From Corythucha ciliata (Eukaryota; Arthropoda; Insecta; Hemiptera; Tingidae): 64,000 nucleotides of DNA. A model generated the notes under the pieces. It was not told the DNA's origin. It saw only the letters and a list, made by a program, of their open reading frames with translations, and ran no database searches. The stretch spans positions 12,939,253-13,003,252 of the forward strand of contig CM075939.1 of assembly GCA_038030265.1 (NCBI GenBank), given 5' to 3'. Below, piece by piece: positions 1 to 13,265 of this stretch (its first letter is position 1; the number at the start of each line of letters is the position of its first letter). A program made the position numbers and the translations under genes.

Positions 1-1042
1 CAAAAGTGGTCCCAAAACCGTACCTTGCGGCACGCCACAGCTCACAGGGATATCAGAGCTAACAGCTTCATTAATCTTAACAGTTTGTGTTCTATCGTTC
101 ACATAAGACGCTAATAGACTATGAGCAGTTCCACGAATACCATATTTATATAATTTTCGGAGCAAGGTTTCATGATCCAAGGAATCGAAGGCCTTTTTAA
201 TATCAAGAAAAAGTCCAAAGACATGAACAGATTTATCCAAATTCTCATAAATAAATTTAGTCACATCAAAAAGCGCATGTTCCGTGGAAAGCCCTTGTTG
301 GAACCCATACTGCCTCTCATTAATCATACTATGTTTCGTAACAAAGCTTACAATTCTAGTTTTGATACAACTCTAAGCTTTCGCCAGAGAAAAAGTTATC
401 GAGATTGGTCTGTAATTACACGGTCTTCCCTTATCCCCATCTTTGTAAATTGGAACAATGATACTTTTCTTGAATAATTTAGGAAATACACCCCTGGAAA
501 GCGCAGGATTGAAAATATGCAATAACGGTGGAACAATGCAATTTTTAACTTTACTGAGAACTAAATTAGTAATACCCTTCAAGTCACAGCATGAGTTTTT
601 ATCAACACGGGTCAGTTCTTTAAGCAATTCAGTTTCCGTCACCGGACTAAAAAATATGGATTCCGACACATCACGGATACCAGAGCACGCATCCATTTGG
701 ATACTCACTGAATTCCGAGGCAAATTGTTTTTTATATTTAGTCCAACTCCTGAGAAATACTTATTAAATTCAGTCGCCACATCACAATCCTCAATTAAAA
801 CGGATCCGTCCTCAGTAACTAATTCAAACCGAGGCCTTTCTTTATTTATAGGACTATCATTAGCAACTTCCCTAATCACTTTCCATACTACTTTAGGATC
901 AGAGTTAGTAGACAAAATTCTATCTTTAAAATAATTTATTTTTGCTAATTTGATACATGAAGTAAGGATGTTGCGGTATCTCCTATAGTGAGCTTTATTA
1001 TTATCATTTAAATCGTCAGATATATTATTATTAACACAAAAA
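1..1042 (-). pseudogene. Non-LTR retrotransposon reverse transcriptase fragment (Jockey/CR1 type)
   Basis: The minus strand encodes the middle of a non-LTR reverse transcriptase, the enzyme that copies element RNA at the target site. The frame stays open from about 1042 down to the window edge. A basic, Tyr-rich linker (HYRRYRN) comes first, then the finger motif NYRPISI (about 397-420), palm motif A (LFLDIKKAFDS, about 187-216) and motif B (GVPQGTVLGPLL) at the edge. A single TAG at 373-375 interrupts it; the frame is the same on both sides, so this is a nonsense change rather than a frameshift. The catalytic Asp-Asp box would lie outside the window. No endonuclease domain is visible upstream, where the sequence changes at about 1045. 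It is a 5'-truncated, inactive copy as far as seen. The clade is assigned only from motif style. Confidence 0.85.
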
Positions 1043-1059
1043 AAAACATCATATGTTTT

Positions 1060-1165
1060 ATAGTGGTGGGACGCTGATCAAAATGGCCCAACAACATCAG
1101 GGTGCTCGGCGAGCCCACTCCTTTGGGTCAGCGCTAGCGGTGGGTTCGAGTCCCGGGTTTCAAGC
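1060..1165 (+). repeat. Possible tRNA-derived (SINE-like) fragment
   Basis: GGTTCGAGTCC at 1143-1153 matches the Pol III B box of tRNA genes, in a GC-richer island between the retroelement and the repeat arrays. I cannot draw a full cloverleaf or a convincing A box, so I do not call a tRNA gene. Confidence 0.3.
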
Positions 1166-1374
1166 GTTGGCTTCAGAAAGCCCAGGAAATCAAAAAATTC
1201 CCCGAATAATGTATCTAGACCCAAAACTCGTAATTTCACGCCATAAACTGCACCATTGCGAATATCCAGTCATTTTGTAACGCGAGCGAGCTAGCCAGAG
1301 GAATTATACTAGTAACCGATAGTGGGGGGGGAGGGGAGTCAATCAGTTGGTAAGGTCGAGTTGGTCTTATTAAG

Positions 1375-2000
1375 CGGTCTCAGCAAGTGGATAGCCAGTA
1401 TGGCCATTTCTAGGGCATGTGTTACATCATTCTAAGAGCACGAATCGTCAGTTCAGGCATTTTCAAGGCGTGAATCGTCGTCAGTTGAGTTATTTTTTAG
1501 GACGCATATAGAACCAGTTTTGCCGATTGCACGGCTTGGATCGCCAGTTTGGCCATTTTTATAGGGCGTATATTCAGTGGTTTTTCATTAATAGGACGCG
1601 AATTGGACGTCATATCTAAAAGGCGAGAATAGTCAGTTTGGCCATTTTTGGCGCGAGACTGGTCGATTTTACCATTTTCAGGGCGGGAATAATTTATTTA
1701 CACGTGTTCATTGCCCGAATCGTCAGTTTTGAGCTCATAAAGTCAGTAGGGTATCCACCAGTTTGGCTATTTTAAGCGTGCAATTCAATCCCGTAAGACA
1801 AGTCCAAGGCGCGCAAATGATCGATTTCGCAGCCTTCAGGGCAGGAATCATCTGTTTGCCATAGTCAGTTTTGCCATTTTGGGGCGCGATTATAGTCAGT
1901 TTAGCCGTTTTTTACGGTTGGAATAGCTATTTTAGCTATTTTTAGGTAGTGAATAGCTGTCAAGTCATTTTTAGTATACATATAGAGCGAAAGCACACAA
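1375..2000 (+). repeat. Family B array, about 31-bp period
   Basis: Degenerate tandem units built around GAATCGTCAGTTTGGCCAT followed by a T-rich stretch and GGGCG. Units recur at about 30-32 bp with many substitutions and small indels. The same family is present inverted at 6300-7745 and direct at 38040-39120 and 39845-40060. No coding frame persists. Confidence 0.8.
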
Positions 2001-2084
2001 TTTCCCAAGCTCCTCCCTTGAGGAAATCATGGATCAGCGTCTGCTGCAGTTGTAGATAAAGAGCTGATTTGCTGGTAAACGGAA

Positions 2085-2360
2085 ACGTTAAACGGAGAAA
2101 AGCGATAAATCGCGGATCAATTTGAGGAAATCTTCTAATTCACGGCTAAAATTGAGAAATAAAATGCATTAAAATTGAGAAAAAACGTTTTAGATAGTGG
2201 CAAAAACTACTAACGCATGGCTAAAATTGAAAAAAAAAAAGTCAATTCGTGGTTCCTATAAAGGCAAGTTTGTGGCAAAAACTAAGAAAAAAGATAAAGT
2301 TGATCGGATTTATGAGCTTATTCACTGCTAAAACTGTGATAATGCTTTAATTCGCGCGGT
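2085..2360 (+). repeat. Family A array, about 30-bp period
   Basis: Short block of the dominant repeat of the window, core AATTCGCGGCTAAAATTGAG followed by an A run. Units are strongly diverged here. Confidence 0.7.
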
Positions 2361-2865
2361 ATAAAACCCCTCCCAAGGTAAAATCCTAGACCCACCACCG
2401 CCGGCCCACCTAGACTCAACACGTTTCGCCGGCCATGCCTGTCTGGCCTGTATATTCTAGCAAGACTTATCGCTGCCTGGCTTGTTTCTCATAAGCGTAT
2501 AGTAAACACGCGTTTTTTTGTTCTTTGTTTCATTGTCTGACTTAATCGGAGTCGAGCGACCATTGGCGAGGGGCTCCTCATAGTTATTGTTACAATATTA
2601 GCCAAGGGGAAGGGGAAGGGGAGTGAAAATTCAGTGTGATCAAAATTCCATGGGTTCTAAATAAACTGTTTTTTATATTTTTTTTTTCATCTGCATTGTG
2701 TTTTTCCACCGTTTGATGGAAACAAAACAATTTTAGGGACGGTATTCTTGGAACATTTCACAATTGTTTACATCAGTTCCCTCCTGCCTTCCTTTGTGTG
2801 GTGTAGCCGCATGAATAAAATGCACGATTCCTCTTCTAATTTTTTATTATTATTTTTTTTTTTAG
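2361..2865. other. Sequence upstream of the first recognised gliotactin exon
   Basis: No array and no recognisable exon. It ends in a long T-rich tract and TTTAG, a good splice acceptor for the exon at 2866. The gliotactin signal-peptide exon is expected upstream but I could not identify it here or further left. Confidence 0.5.
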
Positions 2866-5800
2866 CAAACGGGCATTCGACTGCCTGGTATTCTGGGTGG
2901 ATGGCGACCAGACCTGCAGGGTCGGCAGCGAGCCGACTCACCGCGGCAGGACACCGATCGTGACGTCATCGTGACAACGAGCTATGGCCAAGTTCAAGGG
3001 TTCAAAGTGTATCTGTACGACAACCCATTTCCAGGCAATTGGCCGTCGCGCGACCGTGGCCAGGTCGAACGGATTCAGGGCCGTGTGTCGGTCTTTTTGG
3101 GCATTCCCTACGCTCTACCACCGACGACGGAGGGTCGATTCAAGGTGAATTGTAAATTTTTGTGTCCCCACCCCCCTCTTCTTCACTGCTCCTTTCCTAA
3201 TTAATTTCCAAGAATAGCCCACGGAGAATCTAATCATCTCGCAATTCAACCACTGCGGAAAATGTACAAAGAGCTTATTAAGCTTCATGATTCACAAAGA
3301 GCACAAAACGCAGCCCTAATCGCCGTTATTGGGCTCACTTAATGAAACCTTTTTTTTTATTGCACGTAGCTAATTGCTTCCAAGTTCAATGAGGTTTTTC
3401 ATTCTTTTTTCACTCGCTTCTCTGTTTTACTTGTTATTTTTTCTTCTTCCAATCCTCTTTTTTTTGCGGCACAGATTTACAGAACTGAAGAAAATAATTT
3501 GATTCGCAATTAGCTTCGTTCGTTCCCTTTCAAATTTTAAATTTAATTAGCAAGCGCCCAGAAATTGTAATCAAAGGAATCAAAGAGAAATCCAAGGAAT
3601 TGTTCCTCTTGCTAATTATATAATTGTCCCCAGCTAATATTTCATTTTTTTCTTAGCCCCCAAGACCCCACCCCGGCTGGCAAGAAGTGCTGCACGCTGT
3701 TGATTTCGGACCGGCTTGCCCTCAGCCCAACAAATACACGGGAGCGACGAAAGGTATCCGAGACATACACGAGGATTGTTTATATTTGAACATTTACGCC
3801 CCTGAGGTATTGACCCTTTAGCCCCCACCCCACACCTCCCACCCTGTCCTCCTAATAATTAATTTATTTTATTTCAGATTGAAAACGGCAAGTCGAAAAA
3901 TTACCCCGTGATGATCTATATCCACGGTGGTGATTTCATACACGGAGCGTCCAATTTATTTCCCGGCCACGTGATGGCCGCTTTTTACGAAGTCATTGTC
4001 GTGACTATAAATTACAGATTGGGGGCTTTAGGTGAGACTCATAATGCCCAAAAATAGGGGAATCCCCGAAAAACCATACATTTTTTAACAACACCCCCTT
4101 TCGCCACCCGTCGGAGTAGGTTTCTGAGCACGGGAGACGCCAATTCACCCGGCAACTACGGCATCCTGGACCAGGCCATGGCCATACGATGGGTGTACGA
4201 CAATATTCAATATTTCAATGGTGATCGCAACTCGATCACGCTGTTTGGGCCCGACGCTGGAGCGGCGTCCGCGGGTCTTTTGATGGTGAATACTAGGACG
4301 CGACATATGGTGCGACGTGTCATAGCTCAGGTAAATAAATGTCAATTCTGTTCTTATATTAGGCGCGTTGTACAATGTTTGTTTGTTTGTTCCTGATTTT
4401 AGAGTGGGTCCGCGCTAGCTGAATGGGCCCTCGTTCAAGACAGATGGCGCGTTCAAAATACGAGCCGAGTTTTAGCCAGAAATTTGGGTTGTTCGATTGA
4501 TTCTTCGTACAAATTAGTCGATTGTTTGAGGAAACATCGAAATTTTTACGAACTCGGGAACGCCAACGAATTTCAGGTAAATATCATCAGGCTATGTTGG
4601 AACGTGAAAAAGAGACACGGTATACGGGTAGACGGCGATTTGGCTCGCGTACTCGCTGATCTCCAGTTTCTGTATAGGTGGGCCTATTCAGGCAGTTCAA
4701 ATTGAGGAAGCGCGCTAACGTGCTGTATTTGAAGCAATTACGCGGCTAAAAGTTTAGAAAAAAACACTAACATGCGTCTCTAAAATTGCAAAACATCGCT
4801 CATTAGTTGATAAAATTGAGAAAATGCTCCGATTCGCGGTTTTTCGATGCATCTTCAATACCAAAATTGAGAAAAAAATCACTTATTCGCGGTATATGGG
4901 TGCCCTTTCATGGCTAGATAAACAAAAAAGATAATTTTCTGGTCAGAAATTGCTAATTCGCGATTAAAACTACTAGAATTTATAAAAACGGTAAAAAAAA
5001 AAAAAAAAGGCTCAAATCAATACAAAGCGCTAACGCACAGCTAAAAATGAAAAAAAAGCTCATTCGCAGCTCAAATCGAGAAAAAAAGCAAATTCGAAGC
5101 CAAAATTGAAAAAACAACGCTAATTCGCGACTCAAAAAAAAAGTAAAAATGTTAAACCGCGGCTAATAGTTATAACAACGATAATTCGCGGCGAAAACTG
5201 AAAAAAACACTAATTATTGCTAAAACTAAAAAAAAGCGCTAATTCATTGCTAAAAGTGAAAACATCACAAGCTCAACTAGAGAAAAAGATCTAATTCGCT
5301 GATGAAAATTGAGATGCTAATTAGCAGCAAAAGTTCACGGCAAATCGATAAATCGTGGCTAAAGCGGAGAAACACGCTAATTACTTGCTAATTCTCGGAT
5401 AAAATTGAGGGAAAAAACGCTTATTTGCGACCAACAGTAGGAAACAAAATAGCTGATTCGCGGACATTATTGAAATTAGAGTTAATTCTGACAAAGCGTT
5501 AATTCGTTGCTAAAAGTGAAAAAGCTACGGCTAAAATAGAGCGAAAGCTCTAATTCGCTTATGACTTATGAAAATTCAGAAAATGACTAATTAGCTGTAA
5601 AAGTTCGTGGTTGAAACGGTAAAATCGTTGCTGAAGCTGAGAGCCACGCTAATTTGAGGCTTAATTTGAGAGAAAGAGCCCATTCGCAGCTGAAATTGTG
5701 AAGTGCAAATTAGAGGCAGAAATTGATAAAAATTCTTAATTCAAGGCTAAATCATGAGAAAAAAAAAACTGCTCATTCGCAGATAGAATTGAGAAAAAAC

Positions 5801-8800
5801 GGTAGTTCGTGACTGAAAAAAATACAAATCCGCGGCTATCAGTTATAAAAGCTTTAATTCACGGCTTAAACTTTAGAGAAAGCGCTAATGCTCGGATAAA
5901 ATTATTGAGAACAAGTCCAAATTCACGCTTAAATTGAGAAAACTCGCTCATTCGTGGCTTAAGGTTGAAAAAAAAAAAAATGCAATGACCAGGCTAAAAA
6001 GTTTGTAAACATTAATTTGCGGCTAAAATAGCTAGGAAATGCGGTAATTTACGGGAAAAGTTGAGAAAAACGGTGAATCGTGGCTAAAGCTGGAGAAAGA
6101 TGCTAATTCGTGAAAAAGCACTCATTTCACACCTAGAATTGAGAATATTGGCACATTCCAGTCCGAAATTGAGAAAATTCGCTAATTCGTGGAAAAAATT
6201 AGCACGCTAAAAAGCGAGAAAAGATGCTAATTTGCGGTTGTGAAAAAAGGTGAATCGCGGCTAAAGCTGGGAGAAACTTCGAGAGAAAGTGCGGCTGAAA
6301 TTGTAACGGGCCTCATAAAAAAAAATGACTAATCGGACGATTCGCCTAGCCCCGAAAAGATTATGATTCCCGCCCTGAAAGTGTCTTAAATCGACCATTC
6401 GTAGTCGTACGCCAAAAATGGCCAAAATGAACATTCGGGCGCCAATATACAATAAACAAAATACTGACCATTTGCGTCTTTAGGCTTGACAGACTATATT
6501 CGCGTCCTTGAAACGGCTAAATTGACTACTTGTGCCCTAAAAATAGCCAAAATTGGTGATTCCCGCTCTAAAAATGGCCAACGTGACTTTACAAGCTCTT
6601 ATAAATAATGGATAAACCGACAATTCGTGCCCTGGAAATGCCTGAAACAGCTGATTCCCGCCGAAAAAATGGCCAAACTGAGCTTTCTCGCCCTGGCAAA
6701 ACCTGGTATTAAAGTCATAAAATAAGTAAAACTGACTCTATGCGCTAAAATGGCTAAGATGGCGATCAGCGCTTTAAAATGGGCTAAACGGATGATTTCC
6801 TGCCCCAAAAAGTGCAATACAGACCATTTGTGCCTTTAAAATGGCTAAACTAGGCAATTTCCGCTCTAAAAATGGCTAAACTGGCAATATCCGCTGTAAA
6901 AACGGCAAAACTGACGATCCGGATCCTGAAATGGCAAAGCTGGCGATTCGTTGCCTCAGGAAATGATATCATACTGGATATTATTCACGCCCTGTAAATT
7001 GACAATTTGCGCCCAAGAAATTTAATGGCTGACCATTTGCACGCTACAAATGACTCAGCATGGCCTATTTGCACCATAAAAATGGCAAAACTGACTATTT
7101 GCGTCCATAAAATGGTTAAAATATACAGATTCGTGCTTTGAAAAGGCCTAATAACATAATTATATCTGCCCTAAAAAGGGCCAAATCAATCATTCGTACG
7201 TCAAAAAACAGTCAAACTGAGCCTTCACGCCTTGAAAATGTCTAAACTGACGATTCGTGCCCTAAAAATAGCAAAACTGACTGTTTACGCCCAAAAATAT
7301 GGCATAGTCGTACTGATGGTGTTAAAATGACGATTCGCGCCTTTAAAATGGCTATCTGCACTCAAAAAAAATGCCCAAACAAGGCTATTCACTGGGTGTT
7401 CTGGGATTTCTGGTGTTTGTGCCCCGAACATACGAGCCTTCCCCAACTTACCCCCTCAAAAATCGACCCCCCCCCCCCGTTATTTACGAGCCCAAAGGGT
7501 TGGTTACACGCATCGTAAGGGCTGCTTATACTGACTATATTCTCACGCTATAAAATTGTTAACTGGCTAAACGGACCCATTTTTTGAGGTCGAGAAATGG
7601 CGAAATTTACTATTCATGCTTCAAAAATGTCCAAACTGAACATATTGGCGCGCTTCATCAAAATTCACTGAACTGCAGACGGACGCGTTAGCGGCTTAGC
7701 GCCTTGCTGATGGTGGAACTGACGATTCACGCCTCTAAAATGCCCAATTCTGACGTGCTTCGCCGAACAAATTCGTCCCCCTCCCCCTCCTCGTGAAGAG
7801 GACCACGCGAAACGCAGGCATGCGGCTTAGTGCCGGCCTGAGGCACTATGCGCCTCTGGGCGAATATTTCACCAGCGCCCCATGCGAAGTCACCCATGCG
7901 AATGAGACGCGAATGGGCGTTTTCTCCACTTTGACCGCGAATTGGCGGTTTTTCAACACTACGGCTATTTTTCTTAATTTCAACGGTGAATTAGCGATTT
8001 GTCTCCATTTTAGCCGCGAATTTGCAATTTTTCTCAAGTTTTGTCGTAAATTAGCGCTTTTTGCTAATTGGCCACAAAGTTGCTTCCAGAAACCGCGGCT
8101 TGCTATTTTCTCAGTTTTCTCTGAATTAGCACATTTTCTCAAATTAACCCTCAATTAGCCATTTATCTCGATTACAACAGCACATTAGCGTTTTTAATCA
8201 TTTTAGCCTCTAAAATTACAGTTTTTCCGACATTTCAGCCCCAAATTAGAGGTTTCCCCCCATTTTTGTCGCGAATTACCTAAAGTTTTTTTCTGAATTG
8301 GGCTGAGGAATAGGGGTTTTATTTTCTTTTTTTACTTTTCGGCACTAAGTTACCTTCAGAAGCGACGAATTTGACGTTTTCTCCGTTTTTAAACCGAGAA
8401 TTTGCGTTTCTTCCTTATTTTAGCGCTTCTTCTCAATTTTATCGGTGAATTAGCCACTAATTAGCGATTTTTCAACATTTTAGCCGTGAATTAGCGATTT
8501 TTCTGCGGTAAATTCGTGTTTTTCCTAATGCTATCGAGCCATTGTTCTGAATTTCATCAGAATTAGCACTTTTTCTTTTTTAGCTTCGAGTTGAGCTATG
8601 AATTAGCACATTTTCTCAGTTTGAGCCGCGAACTTGTCTTAGAAGCCGAAAACGGTCGTTTCCATACTTCTAGCCGACGATTCGATTTAGCCCACAAAAG
8701 CGCTAATCTGAAAGCTCAAATTGAGAGAAAACGCGGCCTTCTGGGGGTGAATTTAAATTCGCGGCTAAAATAGATAAAATACGCTGCTCCCCAGTTTTTT

Positions 8801-11800
8801 TTTAGGTTCTTTAGCGGATAAAGGTGAGAATGCGCACTAATGTACTGTTGTTGCGGACAAGTACGCATCAAAAAGTTTGGTAAAAGCGCTAATAATGTTT
8901 GTGGCTAAAACTTGATAAGCGTTCATTCGCAGTAACTCGGAAAAAACATAAAGATCGAAATTGAGAAACAATCGCTGATTTGCTGTTTTTACATGCCATC
9001 TTATGGCTAAAATGAAGAAAAAACGCTAATTTGCTGTTCTTTGGTAACATTGTGAGGCGTGGCCCAGCTTGTCTGAAAACGCTAAAAGGCTTTTTAAAAA
9101 AAGCAAGAAACCCCGTTAAGGCTATACAATAGAAAAAAAACACGATAATTCAGGGCTACAATTGATAAAACTCACAAGTTCACAAAAAATCGCCCATTGG
9201 CGGATAAATTAGTGAATAGCCACTAATTCGCGGCTAATTTTTCGAGAAATGCTAATTCACGACTGAAATTAAGAAGAATGGCTAATTAGCTGCTAAAACT
9301 GGAAAAGACGCTAATCTAAGGCAAAAATTGAGAAAAATAGCTAATTCGCTAATGAAATTGACAAAAAGCGCTAATTAGCGTCTAAACTTGCTAAACAATC
9401 CTATTTCGCGGACACAACTGAAAAGAATCGCTCAAATTGTGAAAAATCAGATAATTTGCGGATAAAGTGTAGAAAAAACGTCAATTCGCGGATACAAATG
9501 AAAAAAATCGGTTAATTCAAGGTTTAAATTGAGAAAGTCGTTAATTCACGATTAAAATTTAGCAATAACGCTGACTCACGGCTTAAATTTTGGAAAACAC
9601 AAATCCTCTTACTCATATAGCGATTTCCATTCAACACACTACACAAGTGTAGTGCCGCGTCCTCTCCATAAACATATGTTTCAATTCAGAGAGGACGGGT
9701 GGAAAACCTTGCACCACACTAGTGTATTGCATTGAATGGAAAACGCCAATAGATACGCAGTGTCATCCAACTTTAAAAGTTGACAATTTTTACGAAAATC
9801 GCCCAGTGGGGGGGGGGACTTTGTTTTAAAAGCGTTTCGATTGCTCATCCGGATATAGGCCGCCCATGAGTTCCCCCCCTCCCCAACCTTAAAGATTCAC
9901 AATGTCGTGCCATTTTAAAATTTCATGGATTAGTCCTTTTCTATAAATTTTATTTCACACCAAATTTCTCCTTTTTTAGCCTCAAGTTGGCATGTTTCCC
10001 TGGGGGCCTGTCCTCGACTCAAATTTCACTGTGCCCGGCGATCGTTGGTACGAAGGATGGAAGCGCGAGGATTGGCTCTTCACAAATTTCACCCCTGAGG
10101 AAGACATACGAAAGCGGCGATTCAACCAGGGGCTGACCTACATGACGGGTGTTACAACGCAGGAGGCGGCGATTCTTATATGTACGGACATTATAGACCT
10201 TGCACACTAAAAATGAACTAATTGTCCTCAATTTTTCTTTTCACGTCAAGATAATAATGAAACGCTGGCTCCCTACTATGATATCACCGAAGAGTGGTTT
10301 GATCAAAAAGTGGAAGAAATGGTCTTCAGGTACAATTATACCGTCAACCGCGATGGAATATTCAGAGCTATAAAATATCGCTACACTTACTGGCCTGATC
10401 CTAAAAACATCACGCACATCCGTGAACAATATATCGACGTGAGTTGCCCTTACCCCTCCCCCCTAACCTTCACCTTTCTAGTTTTGTCTGTTTTTACTTT
10501 TAGCTCATGTCCGACTTCATTTATCGGGCCCCCACGGACCAAATTATAAAACTTTTGGTCGAGCAAAAAGTCCCGGTCTACTTTTATGTCACAAATACGA
10601 CAATTGAAGCGCTTCATTTACCCCAGTGGAGAAAGGCGCCTCACGATATTGAACATTTGATGCTTGTCGGGGCGCCTTTTATGGACAGTGGTATGTTACC
10701 CCCCCCCCTCCTAACCTACCTTTATTGTACAACCCTTGAAACATGTTAACATGTTATTGACATGTACTTTTTTGTGTGCAAAGAGTTCTTCCCAGAAAAA
10801 CTTCATTTGGATAAAGTGAGATGGACGGACAACGATAGAAATATGAGTCACTTTTATATGAGGGCGTACACTGACTTTGCCAGATACGGGTAAATAAATT
10901 GAAGATTTTTTTTTTTTCACGCTTTTCCTTCAAAACTTGAGACCCACCGCCTCCCTTTCATCTTTTCAATAGAACACCGTCGATGCAACAAATCCTCGGC
11001 CTTCATTTTGAAGTGGCCACCCACGGGTCGCTCAAGTATCTCAACTTGAACACAACTTACAACTCGAGCATTTTTCTCAATTATCGTCAGACGGAGTCCG
11101 CTTTTTGGACGTGGTATTTGCCCACGGTCATTGGAATTATCGTGCCGACTTATCCACCGTTTACTGAAGTATAAAACCAGTCGAATTAAATGGTTTTCGA
11201 TGCTTATGTTGTTTTGTTTTTTTTCTAGTTCTGGTGGGAACCCAAGGAGCCGTTGCAAATCGCTTTTTGGACAATGTCGGGCGCAAATCTGCTATTGATT
11301 GTCATTGTGGTCATATTTTGTATTCTGTGGAGAAACGCTAAGAGGTAAACAACGAAAGTTCGTAGACAATTTTTTTATATTTTACTATTTCACTAACGTG
11401 TAACAAGTAAGGACGCACTAAAATAGTAAATTTTTGAAATAATAAATATAAAATTATTCGCTTGAATGCATTCAGGGAAATAACGTATCACGTAAGTTCG
11501 CTAACTGAGACGGCTTGGATTTCTTTGGATATTTTCAACTTTTAACGTCTAAAAATATTAAAATACACCATTTTTATTACTCACCAGGTCGAACGATCGA
11601 TTCTACGGAACGGAAATGCTGATGATGGGCCTGGGCGACGAAATGACACCGGAGACGGGAGGAATCGAAAATCGAACCCACTCTCAGGGGAACATTTACG
11701 AGTACAAAGACTTGCCGATGATGAAAGGGGGGAGGAGGCCTGTGTCAACCCCGGCCTCGATTAGATCCAGCGATGCGTCACTGTCCGTTCGAACGGAGCC

Positions 11801-11912
11801 AGTTGGCACTATTCTGTCGTCGCCGAATGGCCGTCCGAAAACACCGCCGGGCAAACGGTCATTGGCCAAACGCTCAGGGTCGGCCTCATCCATTCCCATG
11901 ACTCAAGTGTGA
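2866..11912 (+). CDS. Gli: Gliotactin (neuroligin-like, cholinesterase-fold junction protein), 5' exon not found
   Basis: Single-pass membrane protein of tricellular septate junctions. Exons: 2866-3144, 3657-3806, 3878-4031, 4120-4330, 4403-4576, 9980-10181, 10251-10438, 10504-10690, 10784-10889, 10973-11168, 11229-11344, 11588-11912, all with GT-AG borders; about 762 codons. The ectodomain is an inactive carboxylesterase domain: FLGIPYALPP, then IHGGDFIHGASN, then NYRLGALG. The nucleophile elbow reads GPDAG, so the catalytic Ser is Asp, as known for gliotactin. One membrane helix follows (exon 11), then a tail of about 110 residues ending in TQV, a class I PDZ ligand, with tyrosines at IYEYKD. 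Intron 5 is 5.4 kb of arrays. The signal-peptide exon is missing from my model. Exon 4 is one base short of the expected frame (see findings). Identity is firm. Confidence 0.93.
4690..6300 (+). repeat. Family A array in gliotactin intron 5
   Basis: About fifty degenerate units of roughly 30 bp with core AATTCGCGGCTAAAATTGAG and A-rich linkers. The array begins about 110 bp after the exon 5 donor and runs directly into an inverted family B array at about 6300. Confidence 0.85.
6300..7745 (-). repeat. Family B array, inverted, in gliotactin intron 5
   Basis: Units read on the minus strand as GAATCGTCAGTTTGGCCAT plus T-rich linker; on the plus strand as AAAATGGCCAAACTGACGAT. Period is about 30-32 bp. 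A C12 run lies at 7467-7478. Confidence 0.8.
7900..8630 (-). repeat. Family A array, inverted, in gliotactin intron 5
   Basis: Family A units in minus orientation (TTTTAGCCGCGAATTAGCG on the plus strand). The segment at about 8440-8540 is closely matched at 51185-51305, so this block is a copy of a longer unit. Confidence 0.8.
8690..9612 (+). repeat. Family A array, direct, in gliotactin intron 5
   Basis: Direct-orientation family A units. The part near 8770-8910 shares a CCCCAG-containing non-repeat insert with 35530, 46070 and 50410. The part at 9300-9610 is collinear with 51300-51600. It is cut off at the right by a foldback element. Confidence 0.8.
9619..9748. mobile_element. Foldback / MITE-like element with nested palindromes
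   Basis: Terminal inverted repeats: GCGATTTCCATTCAA on the left and its near-complement ending TTGAATGGAAAACGCC on the right. Inside the left arm CACTACAC-AA-GTGTAGTG is a perfect palindrome; the right arm carries ACACTAGTGT. The centre (TCCTCTC ... GAGAGGA around AACATATGTT) is a further hairpin. There is no coding capacity. It sits at the right end of a family A array. Confidence 0.7.
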
Positions 11913-12384
11913 TCTCATATTATAAACAATTTAAAACCACGTTTTTTTGTACATAGCCGGTTGTGCTCATCAAAAGTGCCAATACGAACTTATTACATTC
12001 ATAATCGATTTCATTAAAAAGGCTCATATTTTAGTACTACTTTTTATCATTTCAAAACCACTGCCATTTCCAATGTAAAGTAGATTTCTTTTAGTTTAAA
12101 AACGATAATAGAGCTTTAAAAAACACGCCCGTAGAAAATAGGAATACAATTACCTATAAAATCTTCTTAGAAATAAAACAGGCAATACAATATTGTAAAT
12201 TATTTTTTCTAAAATGTAATTATTGTAAATTTTTAACGTAGAAATATCAGGGAAAGCGTTGTGCAATTCCATTTTTATAAATCGATTTTCAAACTTTCAA
12301 AGTTGCTCCAATTTTATAATATTTTTTTAATTAAATAATATACGATTTTATTTTATTAATACACCTAAAATATTTTAAATACTC
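11913..12384 (+). other. Gliotactin 3' UTR and poly(A) region
   Basis: AT-rich sequence after the gliotactin stop, without arrays. AATAAA occurs at 12172-12177 and is a plausible cleavage signal. Nothing else is recognised. Confidence 0.5.
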
Positions 12385-13265
12385 CAGCTAATTGGCAATT
12401 TTCTCAATTTTAGCCGCGAGTGAGCACTTTTTATCCATTTTTAGCCGCAAGGAACGTTTTTCTCCACTTTATCTGCAGCGAAGTAGCGTTTTTATCCCGT
12501 GAATTCACGGTAGCTCTCAATTTTAGCCAGGAATTGGCGTTTTCCTCAATTGTAGTGGCAAATTAGCGATTATTTTACTTTTTATGAAGCGGATTAGCAT
12601 TTTTCAAAATATGAGGAGTGAAAAAGAGTTTTTCTTGATTTTAGCTAGGCAAAATGGTGATTTCTCTCAATATAAGTAGCGAATTTGCGTTTTTTTATAT
12701 TATTATTATATTCGCGGGTAAAAATGAATGGAATTGAGAAAAAAGGGAAATTCGCGGTTTCCCATGGTGCTAATTCATGGTTAAAAGTAAAAAAAAAAAA
12801 AAGTTAGTTTTGGCTCTGAAATCGAGAAAAATGCAAATTTGCGGCTAAAAAAAAATAATAATAAAAGCTCTAATACGCAGCAAGAACTTGGACAAACCAT
12901 AATTCACAACTAAAATTGAAAAAAATAAAATAGAAAAAAAATATAAAATTGAGAAAAAGATGATAATGCAGAAAAAATTGTTAAGTCAGTGCTAAAATTG
13001 AGAAAAACGTTAATTCACGGTTTCAATGGTAACTTTGGCTTGAAACAGATCAAATTAAAGATTTGGAGGGGGGGAGTTGATAATTCACTAATAAAATTGA
13101 GTAAAACGGTGATTCTCCAACAAAATGTGAGTAAAAGCGCTCAAATTGAGAAAAAAACACCAAAATGCTGTTTGTGGATGGAGGGAAAAGACGCAAATTT
13201 GCGCCTGGAAGCGACGCAAACTGCTAATTTGCGGCTAAAACTCTGTGACAACCGTAAAATAGCTG
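12385..13265. repeat. Family A arrays, inverted then direct
   Basis: Minus-oriented units from 12385 to about 12700, then plus-oriented units to about 13265. The two halves face away from a centre near 12700, one of several head-to-head arrangements of this family. Confidence 0.75.

Noticed and set aside
172..934. Plus-strand frames of 101 and 158 codons
   Set aside because: Antisense shadows of the reverse transcriptase on the minus strand.
4690..6300. CRISPR array (regular 30-bp repeats)
   Set aside because: Units are degenerate throughout with no fixed repeat/spacer division, and the genes are animal; this is a diverged tandem repeat.
7793..8158. 121-codon open frame
   Set aside because: Lies across family A units in a gliotactin intron; the composition follows the repeat period.
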